Shown here in pieces: positions 16,966 to 25,529 of a stretch of DNA of 64,000 nucleotides. The number at the start of each line of letters is the position of its first letter. The first letter of the stretch is position 1. Source of the stretch: Chitinophagaceae bacterium C216 (GTDB lineage Bacteria; Bacteroidota; Bacteroidia; Chitinophagales; Chitinophagaceae); NCBI GenBank assembly GCA_028485475.2, contig CP144143.1, positions 1,860,001 to 1,924,000 on the forward strand. Reading direction: 5' to 3'. Below the pieces are notes generated by a model. That model worked only from the letters and a program-made list of their open reading frames with translations, did no database searches and had not been told where the DNA came from. Both the position numbers and the translations under genes were made by a program.

Positions 16966-19416
16966 ATGAGACTGCTGCCATTTTGCTTTTCGTTTCTTGT
17001 TACCATATTGTTGATTTTTATTCTAAATCGTCCGATGGGTAGCAAAGTGCCCATGCCATTAGGAAGTTTTTTAAGCCCGCAGACAGGCTTTTGGCAAAAT
17101 GCAGAAGATACGGCGTTTGACTACAACTTAAATATTGTGCACGAATATCTCAAAGCTCCTGCAAAAGTATATTTTGATGAGCGGCTGGTACCTCATGTGT
17201 TTGCACAAAACGATGAGGATTTGTATTTTATTCAGGGATACCTGCATGCACGGTTCCGATTGTTTCAGATGGACTTACAAACTCGAGCCGCTGAAGGCCG
17301 TGTAAGTGAAATTGCAGGCAAGGCAGCTATTGAGTACGACAAGGCACAACGGCGTCTAGGAATGAAGTTTGCAGCAGAAAATACGCTGAAGGAAATTGAA
17401 AAAAATGCTGATGCCTTAGCGAGATATACAGCTTATACAAACGGAGTGAATGCATACATTAATACACTCACTGAAAGCACCCTTCCTTTGGAATATAAAA
17501 TTCTCAACTTTAAGCCCGAGAGGTGGAGTAATCTGCGTACACTCATGCTTTTAAAAATGATGGCGCAAATGCTTTCTTCAGGCACAGAGCGGGATTTGAT
17601 TTATACCAACCTCCGTTCAATTCTTACTTCTGAGCAGTTCAACTTATTATATCCTCAGGTACAGGATTCTTTAGTGCCTATTATTCCTAAAGGCACTATA
17701 TTTCCTAATTATAAAAAGCAGTATGTAATACCTACTGATGCCGATTCGGCCTATTTCTTCAATCATTGTCAGGTCGCTGTACATGAACCCAATCCACAGG
17801 ATCGGGATAATGGTAGCAATAACTGGGTAGTTGCAGGCACTAAAACAGCTAGTGGTGCACCCATACTTTGCAATGACCCGCATCTAGAATTATCGTTGCC
17901 CTCTATTTGGTACGAAATGCAATTGTCTACTCCTTCTTCTAGCGTTTATGGAGTTACCTTGCCCGGATGTCCGTATGTAATTATTGGTTTTAATGAACAC
18001 ATTGCCTGGGGCGTTACGAATGCTCAAAGAGATGTAAAAGATTATTTCACAATTCAATTTAAAGATGCATCGAAGCGGGAGTATTGGTTCAATAATACCT
18101 GGAAAGCCTCACAGTTACGTGTTGAAGAAATAAAAGTAAAAGGGCAGACGCCGATATATGATACTGTAGCTTATACGGTGTTTGGTCCGGTGATATACGA
18201 TGCTGCTTTTGCGGATACAGTTTCAGGACAATCAGCTTTAGCAGTTACATGGGTAGCCCATCATACCGGAGATGAAGGACTGGCCTTTTACAAGTTGAAT
18301 AGAGCTACAAGCTATAATGAGTATGCTGAAGCTATCAAAACTTTTGAGTGTCCTGCACAAAATTTTGTATTTGCCTCTAAAAGTGGGGATATAGCTATTT
18401 GGCAACAAGGTAAGTTTCCTAATAGGTGGCAAGGGCAAGGATTATACGTAATGCCCGGACGTGATAGCAGTTATATGTGGCAGGGGTATATTCCTCAGGA
18501 GGAAAATCCACATGCTGTAAATCCTGATCGAGGTTTTCTTGAAAGTGCCAATCAACGTCCTGTAGATGGTACTTATCCTTACTTTATTCCGGGTACTTAT
18601 ATCACACCTCGGGGTAGAGCAATTGAGTATTTTTTGCAACGTATGAACAGTATTACTGTTCAGGATATGATGGAGCTACAGCAGAACTATTATAATATAC
18701 TTGCACGAGATTTAGTACCTATCTTGATAGCACACACCCATGAAGAAAAACTTTCTGAAAAAGCTAAAAAATATCTAGATATTATCCGTGGTTGGGATTT
18801 TGATGCAGGGCCTCATTCAATTGGGCAAACCATTTATCGATGCTGGTTAGATAGCCTGCAGCGAAATATATGGGAAGATGAATTAATGGCTGCGGGTCCT
18901 ACAACCATTTTGCCCGAGGAAGAGACACTCATGGAGCTTTTAAAAATCGATACTACATTATTATCGTTTGTTGATGATAAAAGAACAACCGTTGTAGAAA
19001 CACTGACCGATCAGGTTACGGCAGCTTTAAACAGTGCGACTAAGGCATTATCTGATTATGAGAAGGAGCATCGGTTGGAGTGGGCGAAGTTTAAAGAACC
19101 GGCCATTTACCATTTACTAAAGAATAATCTGCCTTCGTTTGCACATAAAAACCTGCCTGTTGGAGGCTCGGGAAATACAATTAATGCCATTAAAAAAAGT
19201 CATGGCCCTAGCTGGCGTATGGTGGTGCATTTAACGCCCGACATGGAAGCGTATGGAGTATATCCCGGAGGACAGAGTGGGAATCCAGGAAGTCGTTTTT
19301 ATGATAATGCCGTCAATAACTGGGTAGAAGGTAGATATTACCAATTATGGATGATGAAAGAGCATGATGCAAAGGATAGTCGTGTAAAGTGGGTAATGAA
19401 TTTTTCCAAAGCATAA
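16966..19416 (+). CDS. Penicillin acylase family hydrolase (peptidase S45)
   Basis: 816 residues with an N-terminal membrane/signal segment (LPFCFSFLVTILLIFIL). It is an Ntn hydrolase made as one chain and self-cleaved. The beta chain should start at S284 in DNGSNNWVVAG, followed by the conserved CNDPHLELSLPSIWYE and FNEHIAWGVTNA. Family members cut amide bonds of penicillins, N-acyl-homoserine lactones or other amides in the periplasm. The physiological substrate cannot be read from sequence. The alpha chain covers about residues 40-280. Length is typical. It is monocistronic after a terminator. Confidence 0.92.
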   Translation: MRLLPFCFSFLVTILLIFILNRPMGSKVPMPLGSFLSPQTGFWQNAEDTAFDYNLNIVHEYLKAPAKVYFDERLVPHVFAQNDEDLYFIQGYLHARFRLFQMDLQTRAAEGRVSEIAGKAAIEYDKAQRRLGMKFAAENTLKEIEKNADALARYTAYTNGVNAYINTLTESTLPLEYKILNFKPERWSNLRTLMLLKMMAQMLSSGTERDLIYTNLRSILTSEQFNLLYPQVQDSLVPIIPKGTIFPNYKKQYVIPTDADSAYFFNHCQVAVHEPNPQDRDNGSNNWVVAGTKTASGAPILCNDPHLELSLPSIWYEMQLSTPSSSVYGVTLPGCPYVIIGFNEHIAWGVTNAQRDVKDYFTIQFKDASKREYWFNNTWKASQLRVEEIKVKGQTPIYDTVAYTVFGPVIYDAAFADTVSGQSALAVTWVAHHTGDEGLAFYKLNRATSYNEYAEAIKTFECPAQNFVFASKSGDIAIWQQGKFPNRWQGQGLYVMPGRDSSYMWQGYIPQEENPHAVNPDRGFLESANQRPVDGTYPYFIPGTYITPRGRAIEYFLQRMNSITVQDMMELQQNYYNILARDLVPILIAHTHEEKLSEKAKKYLDIIRGWDFDAGPHSIGQTIYRCWLDSLQRNIWEDELMAAGPTTILPEEETLMELLKIDTTLLSFVDDKRTTVVETLTDQVTAALNSATKALSDYEKEHRLEWAKFKEPAIYHLLKNNLPSFAHKNLPVGGSGNTINAIKKSHGPSWRMVVHLTPDMEAYGVYPGGQSGNPGSRFYDNAVNNWVEGRYYQLWMMKEHDAKDSRVKWVMNFSKA

Positions 19417-19440
19417 TGGGTAAATCCAGATAGATTGTTA

Positions 19441-19472
19441 TTTGGAAAAAACAATAATTGCGATTACATTTG
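19441..19472 (+). promoter_or_regulatory. Bacteroidota-type promoter of the phosphodiesterase gene
   Basis: TTTG (19441-19444), a 20-nt spacer and TACATTTG (19465-19472). The predicted leader is about 133 nt. Confidence 0.68.
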
Positions 19473-19607
19473 TTTAGAGGGTACGATTGCTGCTGATATT
19501 ACATAGAAACGTATTTATTCGTTTCTTGCATCCATCATCTGTGCATATTTTTTATGCTGAGGGGAATGAGAAAAATTCATCAAAGCCCCTAATAAAAATT
19601 ATCTCTT

Positions 19608-20924
19608 ATGCGAAAATTAGGACTACTCTTTACACTGATATTGGTACTGGGTCCCTACTTTGTGTATGCCCAAGCAGATAAACATGTTATTATGGTTTCC
19701 GTGGACGGTTTGCGTCCCGAGTTTTATCTTTCTAACAAGTGGCATGCACCCAATTTGAAGCAATTAAAAAAGAAAGGTGCATTTGCCGAAGGCGTTGTGA
19801 GCGTTTTTCCCTCGGTTACTTTTCCTTCGCATACAACCATGGTAACCGGGGTATCTCCTGCCGAACATGGTATATATTATAATGCTGTTTTTTCTTATGA
19901 TAGTACCAATGGTGGTATTTATTGGAATTTTAAACAAATTAAGAAGAAGACATTATGGGACGTGGCTCGTAAAGCCGGATTAAAAACGGCTGCTATAGTA
20001 TGGCCGGTATCAGCTGGTGCGCCTGTCGATTATAATATCCCCGATATTGGTCATATGGGAAATGATGTTTTGGAGAAATACAGTTACCCATCGGATTTTA
20101 CGGCTACCATTAAGAAGGAAATATTGGGAGGGGTGGATAAGATTGATGTTGGTGATGACATTGCTGTTGCCAAAATTGGGGCATGGGTAATTAAAAACGC
20201 AAAGCCCAATTTAATGACGTTGCACATGTTTGGACTGGATCATATTGAGCATGCAAACGGAAGGGAAGGAGAAGCTGTACAGCGCGGGTTAAGTAAAATA
20301 GATAGTAGTGTTGGTATTATATGGAATGCTGTAAAGGAGGCCGGCATAGAAAAGAATACCTTGTTTTTGATAGTAGGGGATCATGGTTTTTACGATACCG
20401 ATATTTCTGTAAGGCCTAATGTGATTCTAGCTAAAGAGGGGCTTATAAGAGATATAAATAAAGGAGATTGGGATGCGCGTTTCCATACAATGGGTGGAAG
20501 TGCGTTTCTGTTTGTAAAAAATAACGACCCAAAGATTATAGGTAAAGTAAGAGACTTATTTGACAAATTACCTGATAACGATAAAAAATATTTTAGGATT
20601 ATTGACCCTATGAAAATGAAGCAGGTAAAGGCCGATCCTAACGCTGTTTTTGCTTTAAGTGCTCTGAATAATGCTTCTTTTGCAGCTACCGAGAAAGGCG
20701 ACTTTATCACACAGCGAAAGAAAGGAGGTGTGCATGGGCATTTCCCCGATACAAAAGAAATTCAGACTGGATTCATTGCTGTGGGCAAATCGGTAAGGTC
20801 CAATGCTAACTTAAAAGAAATGCGTTTATATGATATAGCGCCTATCGTACTAAAGTATCTGAATTTAAGTTTGGGAAAGTTGAAAGGAACGGTTCCTGAA
20901 GGGTTATTTAAGGGCGACAAATAA
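19608..20924 (+). CDS. Secreted type I phosphodiesterase/nucleotide pyrophosphatase-like alkaline phosphatase superfamily protein
   Basis: 438 residues with a signal peptide (MRKLGLLFTLILVLGPYFVYAQ). The alkaline-phosphatase-superfamily core shows VSVDGLRPEFY (metal Asp), the nucleophile region FPSVTFPSHTTMVTG (the Thr after FPSV), HMFGLDHIEH and VGDHGFYDTD with further metal ligands, and GVHGHFPD. It hydrolyses phosphodiester or pyrophosphate bonds in the periplasm; the natural substrate is unknown. Eukaryotic NPP/ectonucleotide pyrophosphatases share these motifs. Confidence 0.9.
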   Translation: MRKLGLLFTLILVLGPYFVYAQADKHVIMVSVDGLRPEFYLSNKWHAPNLKQLKKKGAFAEGVVSVFPSVTFPSHTTMVTGVSPAEHGIYYNAVFSYDSTNGGIYWNFKQIKKKTLWDVARKAGLKTAAIVWPVSAGAPVDYNIPDIGHMGNDVLEKYSYPSDFTATIKKEILGGVDKIDVGDDIAVAKIGAWVIKNAKPNLMTLHMFGLDHIEHANGREGEAVQRGLSKIDSSVGIIWNAVKEAGIEKNTLFLIVGDHGFYDTDISVRPNVILAKEGLIRDINKGDWDARFHTMGGSAFLFVKNNDPKIIGKVRDLFDKLPDNDKKYFRIIDPMKMKQVKADPNAVFALSALNNASFAATEKGDFITQRKKGGVHGHFPDTKEIQTGFIAVGKSVRSNANLKEMRLYDIAPIVLKYLNLSLGKLKGTVPEGLFKGDK

Positions 20925-20964
20925 GAGATACATGTAAAATTGTACCCATTACTCAATTTTTCAT

Positions 20965-21303
20965 ATGAAGTTTATTTTGTCTGTGATTGTTATAGGGATT
21001 TTATCTTTCGTAGCCGGACTCTACACCCCGTGGTGGAGTCTGGCTATTGTATCTTTTTTGGTTTCGCTGCTGATTGTTCAGCGTCCTGGTAAGGCATTTT
21101 TATCAGGATTTTTGGCAATATTTTTAACGTGGTTTCTCGTAGCAGCTTTCATCAATGCTGCTAATAACGGTATTTTAGCCAACCGCATAGGGGAGCTGCT
21201 GGGAATAGGGGCGCGCCCCCTCTTGTTAGTGTTTATCACTGCATTAGTCGGCGCAATCGTTGGGGGATTTGCTGCCCTAACCGCTTCTTATTTAAGAAAA
21301 TAG
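20965..21303 (+). CDS. Small hydrophobic membrane protein
   Basis: 112 residues, nearly all hydrophobic, with about three to four membrane segments (MKFILSVIVIGILSFVAGLY, then SLAIVSFLVSLLIV, FLAIFLTWFLVAAF, and a glycine-rich PLLLVFITALVGAIVGGFAAL). I recognise no functional motif. It begins 40 nt after the phosphodiesterase gene, so the two may be co-transcribed. Confidence 0.72.
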   Translation: MKFILSVIVIGILSFVAGLYTPWWSLAIVSFLVSLLIVQRPGKAFLSGFLAIFLTWFLVAAFINAANNGILANRIGELLGIGARPLLLVFITALVGAIVGGFAALTASYLRK

Positions 21304-21356
21304 ATCATTTTAGAGGGATGCCATATAATTAATAAGGTTTAAGAAGAAATAATCGT

Positions 21357-21364
21357 ACCTTTGC
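21357..21364 (+). promoter_or_regulatory. -7 box of the trhO promoter
   Basis: TACCTTTG fits TAnnTTTG. The resulting leader of about 70 nt carries a small CCCGC/GCGGG hairpin (21412-21425) close before the start codon. Confidence 0.5.
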
Positions 21365-21437
21365 ACACTGAAATTTGGTGCAGCCTGCAACTGCCCAATT
21401 ATTGTATTTAATTTCCCGCCTTGCGGGATCAAATTTC

Positions 21438-22484
21438 ATGTTTATGGCATTACATAATCGCATTTCCCGAAAGGAACTGAAAGAGCGTATCCTTAAGGAC
21501 AATACTCCCCGTACTACTATTTCTTTCTATCAGTATTTTCCTATTTCTGACCCTACTACCTTTAGAAATCACGTCTATAAGATATTTAACAATTTGGGGG
21601 TATTAGGAAGAATTTACATTGCTGCGGAAGGCATCAATGCCCAAATTAGTGTGCCCACCGAAAACTTTGAGAAGTTCAAAGAAGCGCTTTATTCATTAGA
21701 TCCCGCTCTGGATGGGATTCGGCTGAATATTGCCGTGGATGACGATGGAAAATCGTTTTATGTTCTGGATGTGAAGGTGCGTCCAAAAATAGTTGCCGAT
21801 GGGATTGATGATCCTTCCTTTGATATGTCCAGAAGAGGTAAGTACGCTGATGCTGAGACTTTCAACAAGCTGGCTAATGATCCTAACACCATTATTATCG
21901 ACATGCGTAATCACTACGAATACGAAGTGGGACATTTTGAGAATGCCATAGAAGTTCCTAGTGATACCTTTAGGGAGCAGTTGCCCATGGCGGTGGAGAT
22001 GATGCAAGAGCACAAGGATAAAACCATAGTGATGTACTGTACCGGAGGCATCAGATGTGAAAAAGCCTCAGCGTACATGTTGCATAAAGGTTTTAAAAAT
22101 GTGTATCACCTCGAGGGTGGAATTATTAATTATGTGAACCAGGTGAAGCAGAAAGGATTGGAGAACAAGTTTCATGGTAAAAACTTTGTGTTTGACCAAA
22201 GACTGGGTGAGCGTATTACGGATGAGATTATTGCGCATTGTCATCAATGCGGTAAGCCGGCGGATACACATGTAAACTGTGCTAATGATGCTTGTCATCT
22301 GTTATTTATACAGTGTGAGGATTGTGCTAAAGAGTTTGAAGGGTGTTGTAGTAAGGAGTGTCAGGAGTTTATTCATCTCCCTCCTGAAGAACAGAAAAAA
22401 AAACGTAAGGGCATAGATTTAGGCAGAAATGTATTCAATAAATCCAAGGAAAGGCTTGGAAAGCTCCTTGCAAAGGATAAGTAA
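21438..22484 (+). CDS. trhO: tRNA uridine(34) hydroxylase TrhO (rhodanese domain)
   Basis: About 348 residues. The frame opens at a TTG (21375), but the ATG at 21438 lies after the promoter and hairpin and fits the family start; a second ATG follows at 21444. TrhO makes 5-hydroxyuridine at tRNA wobble position 34 without oxygen. The N-terminal domain ([37 protein letters not shown]) is followed by a rhodanese domain with the active-site loop [15 protein letters not shown]-terminal Cys-rich segment ([30 protein letters not shown]) likely binds zinc. All key parts are present. Confidence 0.93.
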   Translation: MFMALHNRISRKELKERILKDNTPRTTISFYQYFPISDPTTFRNHVYKIFNNLGVLGRIYIAAEGINAQISVPTENFEKFKEALYSLDPALDGIRLNIAVDDDGKSFYVLDVKVRPKIVADGIDDPSFDMSRRGKYADAETFNKLANDPNTIIIDMRNHYEYEVGHFENAIEVPSDTFREQLPMAVEMMQEHKDKTIVMYCTGGIRCEKASAYMLHKGFKNVYHLEGGIINYVNQVKQKGLENKFHGKNFVFDQRLGERITDEIIAHCHQCGKPADTHVNCANDACHLLFIQCEDCAKEFEGCCSKECQEFIHLPPEEQKKKRKGIDLGRNVFNKSKERLGKLLAKDK

Positions 22485-22510
22485 TACATATAAGTAAATT
22501 GCTCAAATCA

Positions 22511-22540
22511 TTGATTTTAGACAATTATTCTATACTTTTG
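22511..22540 (+). promoter_or_regulatory. Bacteroidota-type promoter before the 55-residue membrane ORF
   Basis: TTG (22511-22513), exactly 19 nt, then TACTTTTG (22533-22540). It lies about 60 nt upstream of the small ORF at 22602. Confidence 0.65.
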
Positions 22541-22601
22541 CGCTCAAAATGCGAACATTGGAGCAATGTTTGCTGATTTCCATTAGCAAAAACCTTAACT
22601 T

Positions 22602-22769
22602 ATGAACCGAACTTTTCAAATGTTATTACTATTAATATTAATAGTAATTCCTGTCATGCTATTTATAGCTGACAATCAAAAGGTCCTCAAAACCGGAATG
22701 AAATATCCTGTTCCTCCCAAATCGGAGAGTAGCGGGAAGATGATTTATCTGAATACAGATAAGAGTTAA
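22602..22769 (+). CDS. Small single-pass membrane protein (55 residues)
   Basis: A short ORF starting MNRTFQMLLLLILIVIPVML. It is one hydrophobic segment followed by a 30-residue tail with a proline-rich MKYPVPPKSES stretch. No family is recognised. Support comes from context: its own well-formed promoter upstream (22511-22540), and a strong terminator 42 nt after the stop. That makes an exact transcription unit with nothing else in it. The tail after the membrane segment is hydrophilic. Confidence 0.6.
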   Translation: MNRTFQMLLLLILIVIPVMLFIADNQKVLKTGMKYPVPPKSESSGKMIYLNTDKS

Positions 22770-22810
22770 AATAGTGTAGGAAATTTAAGGATCAATAACG
22801 TCTTCGTTAT

Positions 22811-22844
22811 ACTAAAAAATCCGGCATTTGCCGGATTTTTTAGT
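22811..22844. terminator. Bidirectional terminator between the small ORF and ndk
   Basis: A perfect 16-bp inverted repeat (22811-22826 and 22829-22844), GC core CCGGCA with A and T runs on both sides. It serves convergent transcripts on both strands. Confidence 0.92.
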
Positions 22845-22867
22845 ATGTTGATATATGCATTAGAAGT

Positions 22868-23287
22868 TTATCCTACTCTTTCAAAGTGATTGAAGAAGAA
22901 ATCTCCTTCAATTTTTGCATTTTCATCACTATCACTTCCATGAATAGCGTTTTCTTCAATGGATTTTGCAAAGGTTTTGCGAATAGTGCCTTCTGCAGCG
23001 TTAGCCGGATTGGTAGCTCCAATTAGTTCACGAAAATCAGCTACTGCATTTTCTTTCTCCAGAATAGCAGCAATAATGGGGCCGCGGCTCATAAAATTCA
23101 CTAAGTCTTGGAAAAAGGGTTTATCTTTATGAACTGCATAGAATTCACCAGCTTTTTCCTTACTAAGCCGGGTTAATTTCATTGCAACTAATTTGAAGCC
23201 CGCTTTGGTGATACGATCTAAAATAGCTCCTGCATGGCCATTTTCCATCGCATCGGGTTTAATCATTGTAAATGTACGATTGCTCAT
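22868..23287 (-). CDS. ndk: Nucleoside diphosphate kinase
   Basis: A 139-residue enzyme that balances NTP pools through a phosphohistidine. The start [14 protein letters not shown], the [12 protein letters not shown] segment and the active-site [13 protein letters not shown] with its histidine are all present. Length is normal. It is monocistronic, with a TACCTTTG box 24 nt upstream of the ATG and the bidirectional terminator downstream. Confidence 0.97.
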   Translation of the reverse strand: MSNRTFTMIKPDAMENGHAGAILDRITKAGFKLVAMKLTRLSKEKAGEFYAVHKDKPFFQDLVNFMSRGPIIAAILEKENAVADFRELIGATNPANAAEGTIRKTFAKSIEENAIHGSDSDENAKIEGDFFFNHFERVG

Positions 23288-23313
23288 ATATACTAATTAT
23301 AATTTTAGGGAGG

Positions 23314-23321
23314 CAAAGGTA
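23314..23321 (-). promoter_or_regulatory. -7 box of the ndk promoter
   Basis: TACCTTTG on the minus strand. It is divergent from the nrnA box 36 nt away. No clear -33 element. Confidence 0.5.
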
Positions 23322-23356
23322 CAGAAAGTAATATTTAAAAATGAGCTTAATTTACC

Positions 23357-23364
23357 TATTTTTG
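23357..23364 (+). promoter_or_regulatory. -7 box of the nrnA promoter
   Basis: TATTTTTG fits TAnnTTTG. It ends 10 nt before the ATG, so the leader would be about 8 nt. Confidence 0.5.
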
Positions 23365-23374
23365 CGCCTCTTCG

Positions 23375-24382
23375 ATGGAAGCAATAGCAAATATACTATC
23401 CTTATTGCCCCAACCTGCTAAGGTGGTGATAACCATGCACCAGAAGCCGGATGCAGATGCAATGGGGTCGGCATTGGGGCTTTGGCATTTTCTGAAAAAA
23501 TTTGGACATGAGGTGACCGTGATTTCACCTACAAACTGGGCACCTTGGCTTAATTGGATGCCGGGTTGTGCTGAGGTGCTGAATTTTGAAAAGCAAAGGG
23601 AGCTGTCCATAGAGCTGATCAATAGCGCTCAATATCTTTTCTGTTTGGATTTTAACATCTTTCATCGTACAAAGAGTATGGCGCCTTTTCTGGCGGCATT
23701 TAACGGCATAAGAGTGCTAATCGATCATCATGAACAACCTGATACACCCAACTTTCACTATGGGATCAGCGATATTACGAAGAGTTCGACCAGTGAAATG
23801 GTGTATGATTTTATTGTAGCAGCAGGAAAAGATAGCTGGATTGATGAATACATAGCACAGTGCCTATATGCAGGAGTGGTAGCAGATACCGGTTCATTTC
23901 GTTTTGCGAGTACGCATGCCTCAGTACATCTGATGGTGGCACGTCTGATGGAAACGGGTTTTAACCATGCAGAAGTACATAGCAACTTGTTTGATAACTT
24001 TCTGGAGAATCGATTGCGATTTATAGGCCATGTACTGACGAATTGCCTAGAGTTCATCTATGAATATAATACGGCATTGATTGCTATTCCAAAACACGAT
24101 ATATTGCGCTTTGAAATAAAGACAGGAGACACAGAAGGGTTGGTAAACCTACCCCTCTCGGTACAGGGAATAAAACTGGTAGGGTTGGTTATCGATCGCG
24201 ACGAAGAAAGAAAATGGAGTTTTAGAAGTAAAGGAGCGTTTGATTGTAATACTTTTGCCCGTACGTACTTCAATGGAGGAGGCCACTTTAATGCTTCCGG
24301 AGGAAGTACTAAAGATTCTCTTAAAGATACTGTCACTAAATTTAAAAGTGCCGTAAGAGAAAACGGGAGTTTGCTACAGTAA
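23375..24382 (+). CDS. nrnA: DHH-family oligoribonuclease / pAp phosphatase (NrnA-like)
   Basis: 335 residues, cytoplasmic. The DHH domain has the metal motifs MHQKPDADAMGSALGL and VLIDHHEQPD plus VVADTGSFRF. The C-terminal DHHA1 domain ends with the nucleotide-binding GGGHFNASGG. NrnA-type enzymes degrade 2-5-mer RNA and dephosphorylate pAp, replacing Orn in many bacteria; the same fold also occurs in c-di-AMP phosphodiesterases, which have extra domains absent here. Confidence 0.92.
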   Translation: MEAIANILSLLPQPAKVVITMHQKPDADAMGSALGLWHFLKKFGHEVTVISPTNWAPWLNWMPGCAEVLNFEKQRELSIELINSAQYLFCLDFNIFHRTKSMAPFLAAFNGIRVLIDHHEQPDTPNFHYGISDITKSSTSEMVYDFIVAAGKDSWIDEYIAQCLYAGVVADTGSFRFASTHASVHLMVARLMETGFNHAEVHSNLFDNFLENRLRFIGHVLTNCLEFIYEYNTALIAIPKHDILRFEIKTGDTEGLVNLPLSVQGIKLVGLVIDRDEERKWSFRSKGAFDCNTFARTYFNGGGHFNASGGSTKDSLKDTVTKFKSAVRENGSLLQ

Positions 24383-24447
24383 ATTGCAACATCCCAAAAA
24401 ACAGCCAAGCGGCTTTCAATATCAAATTAAAAATTAAAAATCGACAA

Positions 24448-25467
24448 ATGAAACGTTTAAAAATTCTGAGCATTGCAGTTTTTGCAGCTTGCGCATTCAC
24501 TGCATGTAAAAATGCAGACTATAAAACCAGCCCTAATGGTTTAAAATATATCATCTTCGACGGTGGTAGTAAAGATAGTACCAAGGATGGATATGTGCTG
24601 AAAATGCATATGACAGCTCGTATCAGTGGTAGCAAGGACTCTTTCTTAGTTAATACTTATGGGAAAATGCCCTACTTCGATCAAGTACAGCAAATTCCTG
24701 CGGGGCAGCCTATATACGATCCGAGAGAGGTGTTTAAAGAGTTGAAGAAGGGCGATAGTATGGTGGCTATTATTTATATCGATTCTGCTATTAAGAAAGG
24801 GTTGACTCATGAAGCGCAGTTACCTCCCTTCCTGAAAAAAGGCGATAAAATTATTTACACTTATAAAGTATTGGAAGTATTTAAAGAAGATAGTATAGCG
24901 CGTGCAGATTATCAAAAAGAGATGGAAAAAGATCTTCCCCGCCAGAAGAAAGAGCAGGAAGAAATGATGCAAAAATTCAGAAAAGAGCAGGAAGAAGCAC
25001 GTAAAGCCGAAGAGGCTGAGTTAGAAAAATCAGGTGAAAAAGCTAAGCAAATTCAGGAAGTGCAAAATTACCTGGCAAGTAAAAAAATTACTGCAACCCA
25101 AACGCCTGTAGGTACTTTCGTTAAAATAGATAATCCGGGTTCAGGTGCACAGGTTGCCGATGGTAAGTTTGTTACTGTAAAATATACCGGAAAAACAGTG
25201 GCTAAAGACAGCACTTTCGATGCTAATCAGTTTACTGTAAAATTAGGTGAGCAGCCCTTTATTCGTGGTTTTGAAGATGGACTAAGACAATTTAAACAAG
25301 GTGGTAAAGGCACCATTTACATTCCGGGATATCTGGCTTACGGCAAGGATGGTAACGGTGTGTTTAAACCTTACGAAGCATTATATTTTGATGTAGAAAT
25401 CCTGAACGTATCCGATTCTGATCCGAATGTGCAGGAGCATGGTCCTAACGATGGACATGGACATTGA
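24448..25467 (+). CDS. FKBP-type peptidyl-prolyl isomerase lipoprotein
   Basis: 339 residues. A lipoprotein signal peptide ends in AFTAC (Cys20), so the protein is anchored in the envelope. Residues about 30-150 look like a degenerate FKBP domain (GYVLKMHMTARI, FKELKKGDSMVAII, LKKGDKIIYTYKVLEV). A charged helical linker (about 150-205, KEQEEMMQKFRKEQEEARKA) likely forms a coiled coil. The C-terminal FKBP domain (FVTVKYTGKTVAKDSTFDAN, FIRGFEDGLRQFKQGGKGT) is intact. Probable role: folding of periplasmic or outer-membrane proteins, like Mip/FkpA, which also have a helical linker. Confidence 0.88.
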   Translation: MKRLKILSIAVFAACAFTACKNADYKTSPNGLKYIIFDGGSKDSTKDGYVLKMHMTARISGSKDSFLVNTYGKMPYFDQVQQIPAGQPIYDPREVFKELKKGDSMVAIIYIDSAIKKGLTHEAQLPPFLKKGDKIIYTYKVLEVFKEDSIARADYQKEMEKDLPRQKKEQEEMMQKFRKEQEEARKAEEAELEKSGEKAKQIQEVQNYLASKKITATQTPVGTFVKIDNPGSGAQVADGKFVTVKYTGKTVAKDSTFDANQFTVKLGEQPFIRGFEDGLRQFKQGGKGTIYIPGYLAYGKDGNGVFKPYEALYFDVEILNVSDSDPNVQEHGPNDGHGH

Positions 25468-25490
25468 TAAAAAGTAGTTGAATATATTTT

Positions 25491-25524
25491 AAAGCGGCCT
25501 TCTGTTTTGAAGGTCGCTTTTTTA
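25491..25524 (+). terminator. Terminator after the FKBP gene
   Basis: A 12-bp stem with one G-T wobble (AAAGCGGCCTTC at 25491-25502 with its complement at 25509-25520), a 6-nt loop and a T run. Confidence 0.88.
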
Positions 25525-25529
25525 TGTAA

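Noticed and set aside
19487-19681. 64-codon ORF with a TTG start.
   Set aside because: It overlaps the phosphodiesterase start and lies in that gene's leader; no family.
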